From Prado023 sp963736425 (GTDB taxonomy: Bacteria > Actinomycetota > Actinomycetes > S36-B12 > CAIYMF01): a stretch of DNA of 64,000 bases. Location: NCBI GenBank assembly GCA_963736425.1, contig CAVTOX010000005.1, positions 94,372 through 158,371 on the forward strand, given 5' to 3'. The position numbers and the translations under genes were made by a program. The stretch's first letter is position 1, and each line of letters begins with the position of its first letter. Positions 54,965 to 62,839 of this stretch are shown one piece after another. The notes beneath the pieces are model-generated. The model did no database searches. It saw only the letters and a program-made list of their open reading frames with translations, and had not been told where the DNA came from.

Positions 54965-55366
54965 ATGGGCATGCCGTCAGTCTCCGGTGTCGCCGGCCTG
55001 GCATCGGGGCTGGCTGATCGGGCGGTTGAGACCTACCGAACCCGGCTCGAGACCCAGGTCCAGCAGCGCCGGATCGACAGCCTCAAGCTGAGCATGCTGG
55101 TGAGTGCCTCGCTGGCCGCGGTCGGCATGGCCGTCGATGTGGTGGCGCTCCAGGTGCGCGTCCACGCCCTGCAGCAGGCCCTCGACGAGGCTGTCGCCGC
55201 CGGGGATCTCGAGTCCGCCGAGCTGCTGCGCGGCCAGCAGGTGGCGATGCTCAAGGAGCCGCAGGCCTCGGCACGGCTCATGGCGACCCTGGCGGAGTAC
55301 ATCCCTGCGGTGCTGGCCGAGCAGAACGGCCGCGACGGCCGGGTCATCGAGGGCGACGTCGTCTGA
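54965..55366 (+). CDS. Small alpha-helical protein in the oxidoreductase operon
   Basis: The 133-residue protein lies 11 bases after the NfnB-NfnA fusion on the same strand and is very likely co-transcribed. It begins with a Gly/Ser-rich lead (GMPSVSGVAGLASGLADRAV) and charged helix. A hydrophobic stretch around residues 42-62 (LKLSMLVSASLAAVGMAVDVV) could be a membrane anchor. The rest is helical with LQQALDEAVAAGDLESAELL and ends acidic. GGGGGAT precedes the ATG at 54965. No family is recognised. A role as a small accessory or membrane anchor for the redox enzymes is only inferred from position. Confidence 0.6.
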   Translation: MGMPSVSGVAGLASGLADRAVETYRTRLETQVQQRRIDSLKLSMLVSASLAAVGMAVDVVALQVRVHALQQALDEAVAAGDLESAELLRGQQVAMLKEPQASARLMATLAEYIPAVLAEQNGRDGRVIEGDVV

Positions 55367-55468
55367 TCCACGACGAGGTCCGATCCTGCTCCGCTCACGT
55401 CGCGCGGCCCGGGCGCCGATAGAGCCCTCAGGGCACCACACCAGTGGCGCCGGCTGGAGGGTGCCACC

Positions 55469-56152
55469 ATGCTCGGGACGGCGGACGCGGCTGTCGCGAT
55501 GACCGCAGTCGCCGGTCACGCCATCGGCGCGCGCACGTTCCTCGTGCTCGGCCTGCTCGTGTGGCTCGGCTGGCTGGGTTTCCGGGCCTGGGCCTTCGGC
55601 ACGCGACCCGTGGTGAGTGTCGTCATTGTCTCCGCGCTCCTGGTGCCCGCGCTGTGGACTGAGATCCGCTGGCTGCGTGTCCAGTCGGCCGCCACCACCG
55701 CCGTCCAGCAGCTGACCGGCAATCCCACCGCTCGGGTCCAGTGCCAGCGCGCCCTGGCGACGTTCCTCTGGGCAGGCGCCGACCTCGGCCGGGTCGAATG
55801 GGACGAGCCGGACCGGGCGTGGCTGACGCTGGAGACCTGCCAGCACCTCGGCAGCTGGTACCGCTCCGACCACACCGATCCCACGCTCGACGAGGCCATC
55901 GCCGTGCATGTGCTCACCCACGAGGCCGGGCACGTCGCCGGGGACCGCAACGAGGCGACGACCGAGTGCCACGCACTGCAGAGCGACGCACGGACCGTCG
56001 TCCTCCTCGGGGGCACGGCCGAGCAGGGGAAGGCACTCGCACAGCGGATCGCGACGGAGGTCTACCCGACGATGTCCGACGAGTACCGCTCGTCCGAGTG
56101 CCGATCGGGCGGCGCCCTCGACCTCACCCCGGGCGACGGCTCCTGGCCGTGA
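55469..56152 (+). CDS. Membrane protein with an HEAGH metallopeptidase-like motif
   Basis: The 227-residue protein has two hydrophobic segments near the N-terminus (FLVLGLLVWLGWLGFRAWAF and VVSVVIVSALLVPALW). A soluble region follows with HVLTHEAGHVAGDRNEATTECHAL. The H-E-x-x-H motif, with a Glu twelve residues after the second His, fits a zincin-type metallopeptidase centre. Several Cys are present (for example CQRALATFL, CQHLGSWY, ATTECHAL), which suggests an extracytoplasmic domain held by disulfides. GGAGGGT lies upstream of the ATG. The substrate is unknown and no close family is recognised. The next gene converges on it. Confidence 0.6.
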   Translation: MLGTADAAVAMTAVAGHAIGARTFLVLGLLVWLGWLGFRAWAFGTRPVVSVVIVSALLVPALWTEIRWLRVQSAATTAVQQLTGNPTARVQCQRALATFLWAGADLGRVEWDEPDRAWLTLETCQHLGSWYRSDHTDPTLDEAIAVHVLTHEAGHVAGDRNEATTECHALQSDARTVVLLGGTAEQGKALAQRIATEVYPTMSDEYRSSECRSGGALDLTPGDGSWP

Positions 56153-56253
56153 GGCCCACCGTGTGATTCATCCGGATCTGCGACCATCCGCGGTCGGGTG
56201 GACGGACCAGTCCGGGATCGGTCCACGCGAAGGCGGACCGATCGGGGGGGTGC

Positions 56254-57309
56254 CTACCCTCCGGCCGGCGCTGATCCCAGGACCGTGTGCGGCAGCACGG
56301 CGGCGAAGGCCTTGGTCATCCCCGGGATGCGGCTCACGAAGTGGATCTCGGTGGGTTCGACGTCGAGCAGTGCCGCCCTGACCGCGTCGACCGCCGGACC
56401 GTACTCGATGCGCGTGCAGCCGAGATCGACGGCCAGATCGATGGAGTCGAGCAGGACGTTCTCGTAGGCGTGGTGGGTCCCACCGGCAGGGCGGTCGAAC
56501 ACCCCGGACAGCCGGACCAGGGTCTGCCCACTGCGCAGGAAGCTGTGGTAACCGACGGGTACGTCGTCGACGCGGGCAACCAGGTGGACCAGGTCGTCGG
56601 AGCCAACCGACCAATGAGCGTCGACCATCTGCTCGTAGAGCTCCCGGAACGGCGGGTCGGGAGGCCGGGGCACCACGTACCCGCGAGCGAGGACCGGGCG
56701 GAGCTCGTCGGGCAGGGGTCCCGTGAGCCTCTGGATGGACCCGCCCCGATTGGCGAACCGACGCATCTTCCGCTCCAGGTTCCGGTGGTCCCCGAGGATC
56801 TGGTGTCGGGTCCCCGCGTCTGGCGACAGCGTGGTGACCCCGACCCAGGGCCACGTCGTGTGCGGCAGTGCCGGGGGCTGGCCCGCCCGCTCCATGAGCG
56901 CGCCGAGGGCGTACCTGCGCGACAACCAGGAGATCGCCGCAGCCACGAACTGCTCCCGATCGACGCCGGGTGCGACCAGGCCCGGGCACGCGATCGCGTC
57001 GGTCCCCACCCCCGTCCGCTCCCAGTACCAGATCGGCGGCCCGAACTGCATGGCCCGTCGGGCGGCGGGCTGCGCGAAGAGCCCGGTGCCACTGTCGCGG
57101 CAGACAACGACCAGCGCGGCGCCCCTCAACCGGTCCCCGGACAGCATCCGCACGATCCCCGGGCGCGTCAGCCTGCTTCGCACCGAGAGGGTCGCCCCGT
57201 AGGCGTCGAGCACACGCTCGTCGGCCCCGAGCGCCTCGAGGTCCGCCCCCAGCTCGTCCCGTTCCCTAGTCGAGAACGGCGTGTCCCCCACCGTGAACCG
57301 GATGGACAT
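56254..57309 (-). CDS. GNAT-fold acyltransferase (BioF2/FemAB-like)
   Basis: The 351-residue protein looks like a two-lobe GNAT acyltransferase. It has EQFVAAAISWLSRRYALGAL, the DHRNLERKMRRFANRGGSI segment, YEQMVDAHWSVGSDDLVHLV, and the VDDVPVGYHSFLRSG strand. A final helix-turn region with IEYGPAVDAVRAALLDVEPTE and PGMTKAFAAVLPHTVL follows. Such enzymes (BioF2 or FemAB-like acetyltransferase domain) add acyl or aminoacyl groups to lipid or cell-wall precursors; the substrate cannot be read. The ATG at 57309 was chosen; the frame extends upstream without family likeness. It is divergent from an SDR gene with 75 bases between. Confidence 0.6.
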   Translation of the reverse strand: MSIRFTVGDTPFSTRERDELGADLEALGADERVLDAYGATLSVRSRLTRPGIVRMLSGDRLRGAALVVVCRDSGTGLFAQPAARRAMQFGPPIWYWERTGVGTDAIACPGLVAPGVDREQFVAAAISWLSRRYALGALMERAGQPPALPHTTWPWVGVTTLSPDAGTRHQILGDHRNLERKMRRFANRGGSIQRLTGPLPDELRPVLARGYVVPRPPDPPFRELYEQMVDAHWSVGSDDLVHLVARVDDVPVGYHSFLRSGQTLVRLSGVFDRPAGGTHHAYENVLLDSIDLAVDLGCTRIEYGPAVDAVRAALLDVEPTEIHFVSRIPGMTKAFAAVLPHTVLGSAPAGG

Positions 57310-57384
57310 GGGCGCGAGGTTACGCCGGCTGCACCCCACCCACCAGCCCACGACCACGCGGCGCCTCGCGCTACCGTGGCGCTC

Positions 57385-58176
57385 GTGAGCCTGTTCTCGT
57401 TGTCCGGACGTACCGCACTGGTCACCGGTGCGGGAAGTCCGACCGGGATCGGGATCGCGACTGCCCGGCTCCTGGCCACGATGGGAGCCACGGTCTGGCT
57501 GAGCGCGACCACGGATCGCGTCCATGAGAGGGCCGAGGAGTTGCGGGCCGACGGCCTGGTCGCGCACGCCCTCGTCGCCGACCTCACCGACCCCGAGGAG
57601 GCTGCTGCCACGGTGCAGGCCGCTGCCGGCGCCCACGGGCTGCACATCCTGGTCAACAACGCGGGGATGGCCAGCGTCGGGATGGTCGATCTCGCCGCGG
57701 AGGCCGGAGACCTGGCCGCGATGCCGCTGCGGTCCTGGCATGACGGGCTCGCCCGCAACCTGGACACGGCGTTCCTCGCGACACGCGCCGCGATCCCGCA
57801 CATGCGGGAGGCGCGCTGGGGTCGGATCGTGATGGTCGCCTCGGTGACCGGGCCGGTGATGGCCATGCGCTCGGAACCCGTGTATGCCGCGGCGAAGGCC
57901 GGGATGGTCGGGTTGATGCGCGCCCTGGCCGTGGACCTCGCCCCCGACGGCATCACCGCGAACGCCGTGGCCCCCGGCTGGATCGCGACCGGTTCGCAGT
58001 TGCCCCATGAGGAGCGCGAGGGGTGGCACACCCCGGTCGGGCGCAGCGGCCGGGCCGAGGAGGTGGCCGCTGCCATTGCGTGGTTCGCCTCCCCAGAGGC
58101 GTCGTACTGCAGCGGGCAGCTGCTCGTCGTGGATGGGGCGGCCGGCATCGCCGAGGAGCGCGCGCTCCCCCGGTGA
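57385..58176 (+). CDS. Short-chain dehydrogenase/reductase (3-oxoacyl reductase-like)
   Basis: The 263-residue protein has a full SDR set: TGAGSPTGIGIATARLLA (a slightly extended cofactor loop), VNNAGMAS, Ser in VASVTGPV, and YAAAKAGM (Tyr and Lys). VAPGWIATGS and LVVDGAAG follow. It most resembles 3-oxoacyl-ACP reductases and related dehydrogenases; the substrate is unknown. The GTG at 57385 is preferred to the one nine bases earlier because it gives the normal SDR N-terminus, but the two cannot be separated with certainty. It is divergent from the GNAT-like gene. The lipase-like gene follows after about 110 bases. Confidence 0.85.
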   Translation: MSLFSLSGRTALVTGAGSPTGIGIATARLLATMGATVWLSATTDRVHERAEELRADGLVAHALVADLTDPEEAAATVQAAAGAHGLHILVNNAGMASVGMVDLAAEAGDLAAMPLRSWHDGLARNLDTAFLATRAAIPHMREARWGRIVMVASVTGPVMAMRSEPVYAAAKAGMVGLMRALAVDLAPDGITANAVAPGWIATGSQLPHEEREGWHTPVGRSGRAEEVAAAIAWFASPEASYCSGQLLVVDGAAGIAEERALPR

Positions 58177-58284
58177 CGGGGGCTCCCACGGGGCGCGGTC
58201 GGGAGTTGACGATCTCGACGGGGCGCGTCAGGTCGCACCGCAGCCCAGCGCGACCACGCATTCGGGTGCGGTAGTTTCGACTCC

Positions 58285-59001
58285 GTGCCCCTCGCTGTCC
58301 CAATCGTCGCCGGGACCGCCATCCGGGGTGTGGCGGCCACGGTCATGATGCGCTCCGTGCTCGAGCGCCACCCCAACGCCTTCCTGATCACCCTCGCCCA
58401 TTTCGGCGTCGCCATGTCCCTGGATCGGTCACAGGAGCACATCCACGTCGACATCGAGGCAGGACTCGAGGCCCAGGGGCGCGACCCCGGTTCACCCGTC
58501 GTCCTCGTCGGGCACTCACAGGGCGGCCTGGCCTCACTTCGCTATGCAGTCGACAACCAGGACCAGGTGAAGCACGTGATCAGCGTGGGCGCGCCATGGC
58601 GCGGGTCCGTCAGCGCACAGCGGATCTCCCGGCTGTTCGCGTGGACCGGTCGCAACCTGACCCCCGCCCTGAGCGACATGGCCGAGGGGTCGCCATTCCT
58701 GACCGCGCTGCACGCGGACCTCCCCGCGATCGCCGACCGGGTCACCAACATCTACAGCACGCACGAGCTGTTCATCCAGCCCTACATCAACGCCCACATG
58801 GACGTCCCCGGCGTGGAGAACGTCCTGATCGCCACCGAGGACGAGTACCGCCGACATCTGCTCACGTTCCCTGAGCTGGAGGCCGACGACCACATCCTGG
58901 GCCGGGTGACGCACCTGGGTGAGATGAGCTCGCCGGAGGTGCGTTCCCGGATCTGGGCAAAGGTCGATGAGGTGACCGAGCGCGTCAGGCGCGGCGAATG
59001 A
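58285..59001 (+). CDS. Alpha/beta hydrolase, lipase-like
   Basis: The 238-residue protein has the nucleophile elbow VLVGHSQGGLASLRYA at about residues 73-88, with Ser at about 78, in the lipase/esterase arrangement. VISVGAPWRGS is the typical segment after the elbow, and HELFIQPYINAHMDVPGVEN with DDHILGRVTHLGEMSSP carry a likely catalytic Asp and His (final His in VTHLGEM). No signal peptide is seen, although the N-terminus is hydrophobic (PLAVPIVAGTAIRGVAATVMM). The substrate is unknown. The GTG at 58285 is the only good start. The PlsC-like gene converges on it 6 bases after its stop. Confidence 0.7.
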   Translation: MPLAVPIVAGTAIRGVAATVMMRSVLERHPNAFLITLAHFGVAMSLDRSQEHIHVDIEAGLEAQGRDPGSPVVLVGHSQGGLASLRYAVDNQDQVKHVISVGAPWRGSVSAQRISRLFAWTGRNLTPALSDMAEGSPFLTALHADLPAIADRVTNIYSTHELFIQPYINAHMDVPGVENVLIATEDEYRRHLLTFPELEADDHILGRVTHLGEMSSPEVRSRIWAKVDEVTERVRRGE

Positions 59002-59007
59002 GGGCCC

Positions 59008-59874
59008 TCAGCGCTCGTCGCCGGTCGGCCTGTGCCTGCGACCGGCGCGGCGCTCGGCTTTGACGTCCTGGGCGTAGGTGTCCATGTAGGTCTGCCCGCC
59101 GAGGGCCAGCAACGCATCGCGGACGATCCCGGCCAGTTCGTCGGGGCTCATCGTCCGGGAGTCAACGGGGAGCGCCTTCGAGACGCGGACCTTGACCCCG
59201 ATGCGACGGGGGAACGAATGGTTCTCGTACTGCGTCGTCACCACGTGGACCGGGACGTCTGGGTTGGCCTGAAGCAGCGGGATCATGATCCGCTTGTGGA
59301 GCTTGTGCAGAACGCCCGGGTCCGGGGAACGGGTGCCCTCCGGATACAGCGCGATCCGCCCGACTCCACCGCTGCTGCCCAGGGCGTACCGGGACATCTG
59401 CATGGCCCACTCTGTTGAGGCGGCATCCCCCCGGCGCAGCGGGATCTGGCCCATGATGCGGAAGAAGAGCGACCCGCGGTGCTCGAACCACTCGAGCTTG
59501 GTGAAGGCGCTGCACCGCCACCATGTGGCCATCACAACACAGACTGGGTCCATGAAGTGGACGTGGTTGCCGATCAGGACCGCCGGCCCCGGAGCTACCC
59601 TGTCCGCACCGTCGATGTCGACCGCCCAGCGCACCCGCAACAGGCGCATGGCAGCGATGGTGGCCCAGTAGGTGCGCGCTCTGCCGGGCCGTCCGATCCG
59701 CACCCCCGGGTAGAGCGTCCGGGCCTCGGCCAGGAGCGCGTCGTAGTCCCGGGTCGCGGCGTCCGGCAGCTCGTTCGGCAGACGGATCCGGGGTGAGGTC
59801 GGGAGAGGGGTCGGGGCCTGCCATGGGGGAGATTCTGCCCTGCGGCCGCGGTAGCCTGCCGCATCAGTGGGCAT
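59008..59874 (-). CDS. PlsC-like lysophospholipid (1-acylglycerol-3-phosphate) acyltransferase
   Basis: The 288-residue protein has the acyltransferase motif I N-H-V-H-F-M-D (HX4D) in IGNHVHFMDPVCVVMAT, motif II GSLFFRIMGQIPLRRGD, and motif III LYPEGTRSPD. It moves a fatty acyl group to a lysophospholipid or acylglycerol phosphate at the membrane. The first 60 residues are Pro-rich and not conserved. The start at the ATG at 59874 is chosen over one 15 codons upstream, which would overlap the next gene's ribosome site. A link to storage lipid with the distant WS/DGAT gene is possible but not shown. It is divergent from the NERD-helicase gene. Confidence 0.85.
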   Translation of the reverse strand: MPTDAAGYRGRRAESPPWQAPTPLPTSPRIRLPNELPDAATRDYDALLAEARTLYPGVRIGRPGRARTYWATIAAMRLLRVRWAVDIDGADRVAPGPAVLIGNHVHFMDPVCVVMATWWRCSAFTKLEWFEHRGSLFFRIMGQIPLRRGDAASTEWAMQMSRYALGSSGGVGRIALYPEGTRSPDPGVLHKLHKRIMIPLLQANPDVPVHVVTTQYENHSFPRRIGVKVRVSKALPVDSRTMSPDELAGIVRDALLALGGQTYMDTYAQDVKAERRAGRRHRPTGDER

Positions 59875-59921
59875 CCCCGGTCCGAGGCCGGTGGCTGGAC
59901 CGCGAACCGAGGAGGTCACCG

Positions 59922-61574
59922 ATGCCCGCCCGCTGCCTGCCGGAGCGCCCGAGGTTCAAGTCCCGCGCGGAGAAGGTGGCCTTCCACGCCCTGGCGAGCA
60001 AGCTGCGCGACGTCGATGTACTGCTTGCCAACGTGCGGTTCACCGGCCTGGACGGCGACTGGGAGGTCGACCTGGTGGTCGGCATGCCCGACGCAGGGTT
60101 CGCGGCAATCGAGGTCAAGGGCGGGCGCGTCTGGCGGGACGCCGGTTCGTGGTGGCAACAGACCGCTCAGGGCAAGAAGGCGATCGACCTCGAGGACCAG
60201 GCGACCTCAGGCAAGTACCTCCTGCGCCGCTACCTGAAGCGGCACCCCGGTTGGCAGCACGGCGACGTGCGCATGATCCACATGGTGGTCCTGCCGGACA
60301 CCGAGCTCGGCCCGGAGGATCCCTCCCCCGGCCTTCCGCGGAAGTGGATCATCGATCGCACCGAGCTCCCCGATGCCGCCGGTCGGGTCTTCGACCTGCT
60401 CACGGGTCCGCTGCGCAACGAGCCGACGGCGCTCCCGGGGACCGACGTGGTGGACGATGCTGCCGAGATCCTGGGCGGCCGCGGTGACCAGCAGAAGGAG
60501 CTGGCCGGGATGCTGGCCGTGCGCGGCGACCACGTCGACCGGCTCACCGAGGCCCAGTTCAACGTGCTCGACATCGCGCGCCGGATCCCGCGCATCGAGG
60601 TGATCGGTGGCCCCGGCACCGGCAAGACCTGGCTGGCCATCGAGCAGGCTCGGCGCTGGGCGGCGCAGGGTCAGCGGGTGGCCCTCGTCTGCTACTCCCG
60701 CGGGCTCTCCACATGGATCGCCCGCCGCGTCTCGCACTGGCCGAAGGCCCTGCGCCGCAACGTCCGGGTGCGCACGTACCACGCACTGGGCGTCGAGTGG
60801 GGCGTGCAGATCAGCGACGCCAGCGACCAGAACTACTGGGACGTCACGATGCCCGCCCAGATGACCGCGCTGGCCCGCGCCCTGCCCGACGAGCAGCGCT
60901 TCGACGCCCTGATCGTCGACGAGGCCCAGGACTGCCCGGACGCCTGGTGGCCCTCGCTGCTGGCCGCCCTGCGCGACCCGGAGAGCGCCCGGATCGCGGT
61001 GTTCGCCGATGAGCAGCAGCGCATCTTCGACCGCGACGACCGTCCAGACCTCGGCCTGGTCCCGCTGACCCTCGATGCCAACCTGCGCAACAGCCGGCAG
61101 ATCGGTTCGGTGTTCGCTCCCCTGGCCAGTGACGCCCCCGACCTCCTGGGCGGCGAGGGACCCCCGGTCCGGTTCATCGGGTGCAGCGCGGCCGAGGCGA
61201 TGGAGACTGCCGACGATGCCGCGGTGGAGCTCCTCGAGCAGGGCTGGGACCCGCAGGACGTGGCCCTGCTGACCACCCACCACCGCCATCCGGAACAGGC
61301 CAACCGGGTCGCCCTCGGCGGTCGCGACGGCTACTGGGACTCCTTCTGGGACGACTCGGACCTGTTCTTCTCCACCGTCGCGGCGTTCAAGGGCCTCGAG
61401 CGACCCGCGATCGTCCTGGCCGTGGACGGCTTCCGCGACACCGCCACTGCCCCCGACATCCTGTACGTCGGGATGTCGCGAGCCCGCGACCAGCTGATCG
61501 TCTGCGGAGACATCGACCAGATCCGCAGGGCGGCCGGCAATGAGGTCGCCGACCTGCTGCTGGGGAAGGGGTGA
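59922..61574 (+). CDS. NERD-domain / UvrD-like helicase
   Basis: The 550-residue protein starts with a NERD nuclease-related domain (about 25-120) that keeps the GDWEVDLVVG and FAAIEVKGGRV segments (the Asp and the E-x-K of the fold). A superfamily 1 helicase core follows with Walker A IGGPGTGKT near residue 230, DALIVDEAQD (Walker B) near 335, and C-terminal motifs STVAAFKGLERPA and LYVGMSRARDQLIV. It probably binds and unwinds DNA; NERD may cut or bind nucleic acid. Such fusions occur in DNA repair or genome defence. GGAGGT at 59911 sets the start at 59922. The aminotransferase gene begins 5 bases after its stop. Confidence 0.82.
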   Translation: MPARCLPERPRFKSRAEKVAFHALASKLRDVDVLLANVRFTGLDGDWEVDLVVGMPDAGFAAIEVKGGRVWRDAGSWWQQTAQGKKAIDLEDQATSGKYLLRRYLKRHPGWQHGDVRMIHMVVLPDTELGPEDPSPGLPRKWIIDRTELPDAAGRVFDLLTGPLRNEPTALPGTDVVDDAAEILGGRGDQQKELAGMLAVRGDHVDRLTEAQFNVLDIARRIPRIEVIGGPGTGKTWLAIEQARRWAAQGQRVALVCYSRGLSTWIARRVSHWPKALRRNVRVRTYHALGVEWGVQISDASDQNYWDVTMPAQMTALARALPDEQRFDALIVDEAQDCPDAWWPSLLAALRDPESARIAVFADEQQRIFDRDDRPDLGLVPLTLDANLRNSRQIGSVFAPLASDAPDLLGGEGPPVRFIGCSAAEAMETADDAAVELLEQGWDPQDVALLTTHHRHPEQANRVALGGRDGYWDSFWDDSDLFFSTVAAFKGLERPAIVLAVDGFRDTATAPDILYVGMSRARDQLIVCGDIDQIRRAAGNEVADLLLGKG

Positions 61575-61579
61575 GGGCG

Positions 61580-62632
61580 ATGACCCCGGAGGAGGCTCAC
61601 GGGGAGTTCGACGCCGAAGTCGTCTACTGCAACACCGCCACGCTCGGCCTGCCTCCACGGCGGACGATCGCCGCCCTCGAGTCGACCCTGGCTGACTGGC
61701 GCAGCGGCCGCTCCGACGCAGTCGGGTTCGACGAGTCCGTCGAGCGGGCGCGCGAGGCGTTCGCGGGCCTGGTGGGTGTCGACGCCGGCTCCGTTGCGAT
61801 CGGCAGCGTCGTCAGCCCGTTCGTCGGGCTCGTGGCCGCCGCCCTCCCGCCCGGTAGCGAAGTACTGGTCGCCGAGGGCGAGTTCACCTCGGTCAGCTTC
61901 CCGTTCCTGACCCAGGCCGCCAGGGGGATCCGGGTCCGGGAGGCACCCCTGGATCAGCTGGCCGAGGCCGTGCGGGCCGACACGACGCTGGTCGCCGTAT
62001 CGGCCGTCCAGTCCTCCGACGGAGCCCTCGCCGACCTCGACGCCATCCGGGCTGCGACCACCGCGCACGACGCGCAGATGCTCGTGGATGTCACCCAGGC
62101 CGCCGGCTGGCTGCCCGTGGACGCCGGGCGCTTCGACATCACCGTGTGCGGCGGCTACAAGTGGCTGCTGGCACCGCGGGGCACCTCCTTCATGGTCGTC
62201 ACCGAGGCGGCGGCGGCGCGCCTGGTGCCGCACGCGGCGGGCTGGTACGCCGGTGCTGATCGGTGGGACAGCATCTACGGCACCCCCCTGCGGTTGGCTC
62301 CCGACGCCCGCCGGTTCGACATCTCGCCGGCATGGCACTCCTGGGTGGGCCAGGCCGAGTCGCTGGACCTGCTCCGGTCGGTGGATCCAGTTGCCCTGAG
62401 GGAGCACTGCGTGGGCCTGGCCAACCGCTTCCGGCTCGGCGTCGGACTGCCTGCGGGGGATTCGGCGATCGTGAGCCTCCGGGTGACGCCCGACGCCGCC
62501 GACCGACTGGCCGCCGCGGACGTCGTGGCCAGCGTGCGGGCGGGGCGCCTGCGTCTGGCCTTCCATCTCGTCAACAGCCCAGGCGACTGCGACGTGGTCG
62601 CCGAGGCGCTCGCCGGGTGCCTCCTGGACTGA
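61580..62632 (+). CDS. PLP-dependent class V aminotransferase-like protein
   Basis: The 350-residue protein shows the class V fold: YCNTATLGLPPRRTIAALE at the start, VLVAEGEFTSVSFPFL, LVDVTQAAGWLPVD (cofactor-ring Asp) and the lysine that binds PLP in CGGYKWLLAPRG at about residue 195. The ending is FHLVNSPGDCDVVAEALAG, a typical small-domain close. It could be a kynureninase-like, cysteine-desulfurase-like or isopenicillin-epimerase-like enzyme; no Cys in the desulfurase loop was seen, so an aminotransferase or epimerase is favoured. The ATG at 61580 is taken, five bases after the helicase stop, so the two genes are probably transcribed together. Confidence 0.8.
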   Translation: MTPEEAHGEFDAEVVYCNTATLGLPPRRTIAALESTLADWRSGRSDAVGFDESVERAREAFAGLVGVDAGSVAIGSVVSPFVGLVAAALPPGSEVLVAEGEFTSVSFPFLTQAARGIRVREAPLDQLAEAVRADTTLVAVSAVQSSDGALADLDAIRAATTAHDAQMLVDVTQAAGWLPVDAGRFDITVCGGYKWLLAPRGTSFMVVTEAAAARLVPHAAGWYAGADRWDSIYGTPLRLAPDARRFDISPAWHSWVGQAESLDLLRSVDPVALREHCVGLANRFRLGVGLPAGDSAIVSLRVTPDAADRLAAADVVASVRAGRLRLAFHLVNSPGDCDVVAEALAGCLLD

Positions 62633-62839
62633 TGCGGGCCGCCCGGCGTGCACGCGCACGTGCGCGAGGAAGTCCTTCGCATTGCGTCCCATGCCGGGCC
62701 CGATGTTCCCACCCCGCACGGGCACTCCTCCACGGCGGGCCACCGACGCGGGCGAACGTCCATCCGCCGATGCTGCGAGATGTCAGCCGAGCTTCGCCCC
62801 AACAGGGCTCACCGGCGTGCACCTGAGTACGTTCGATCC

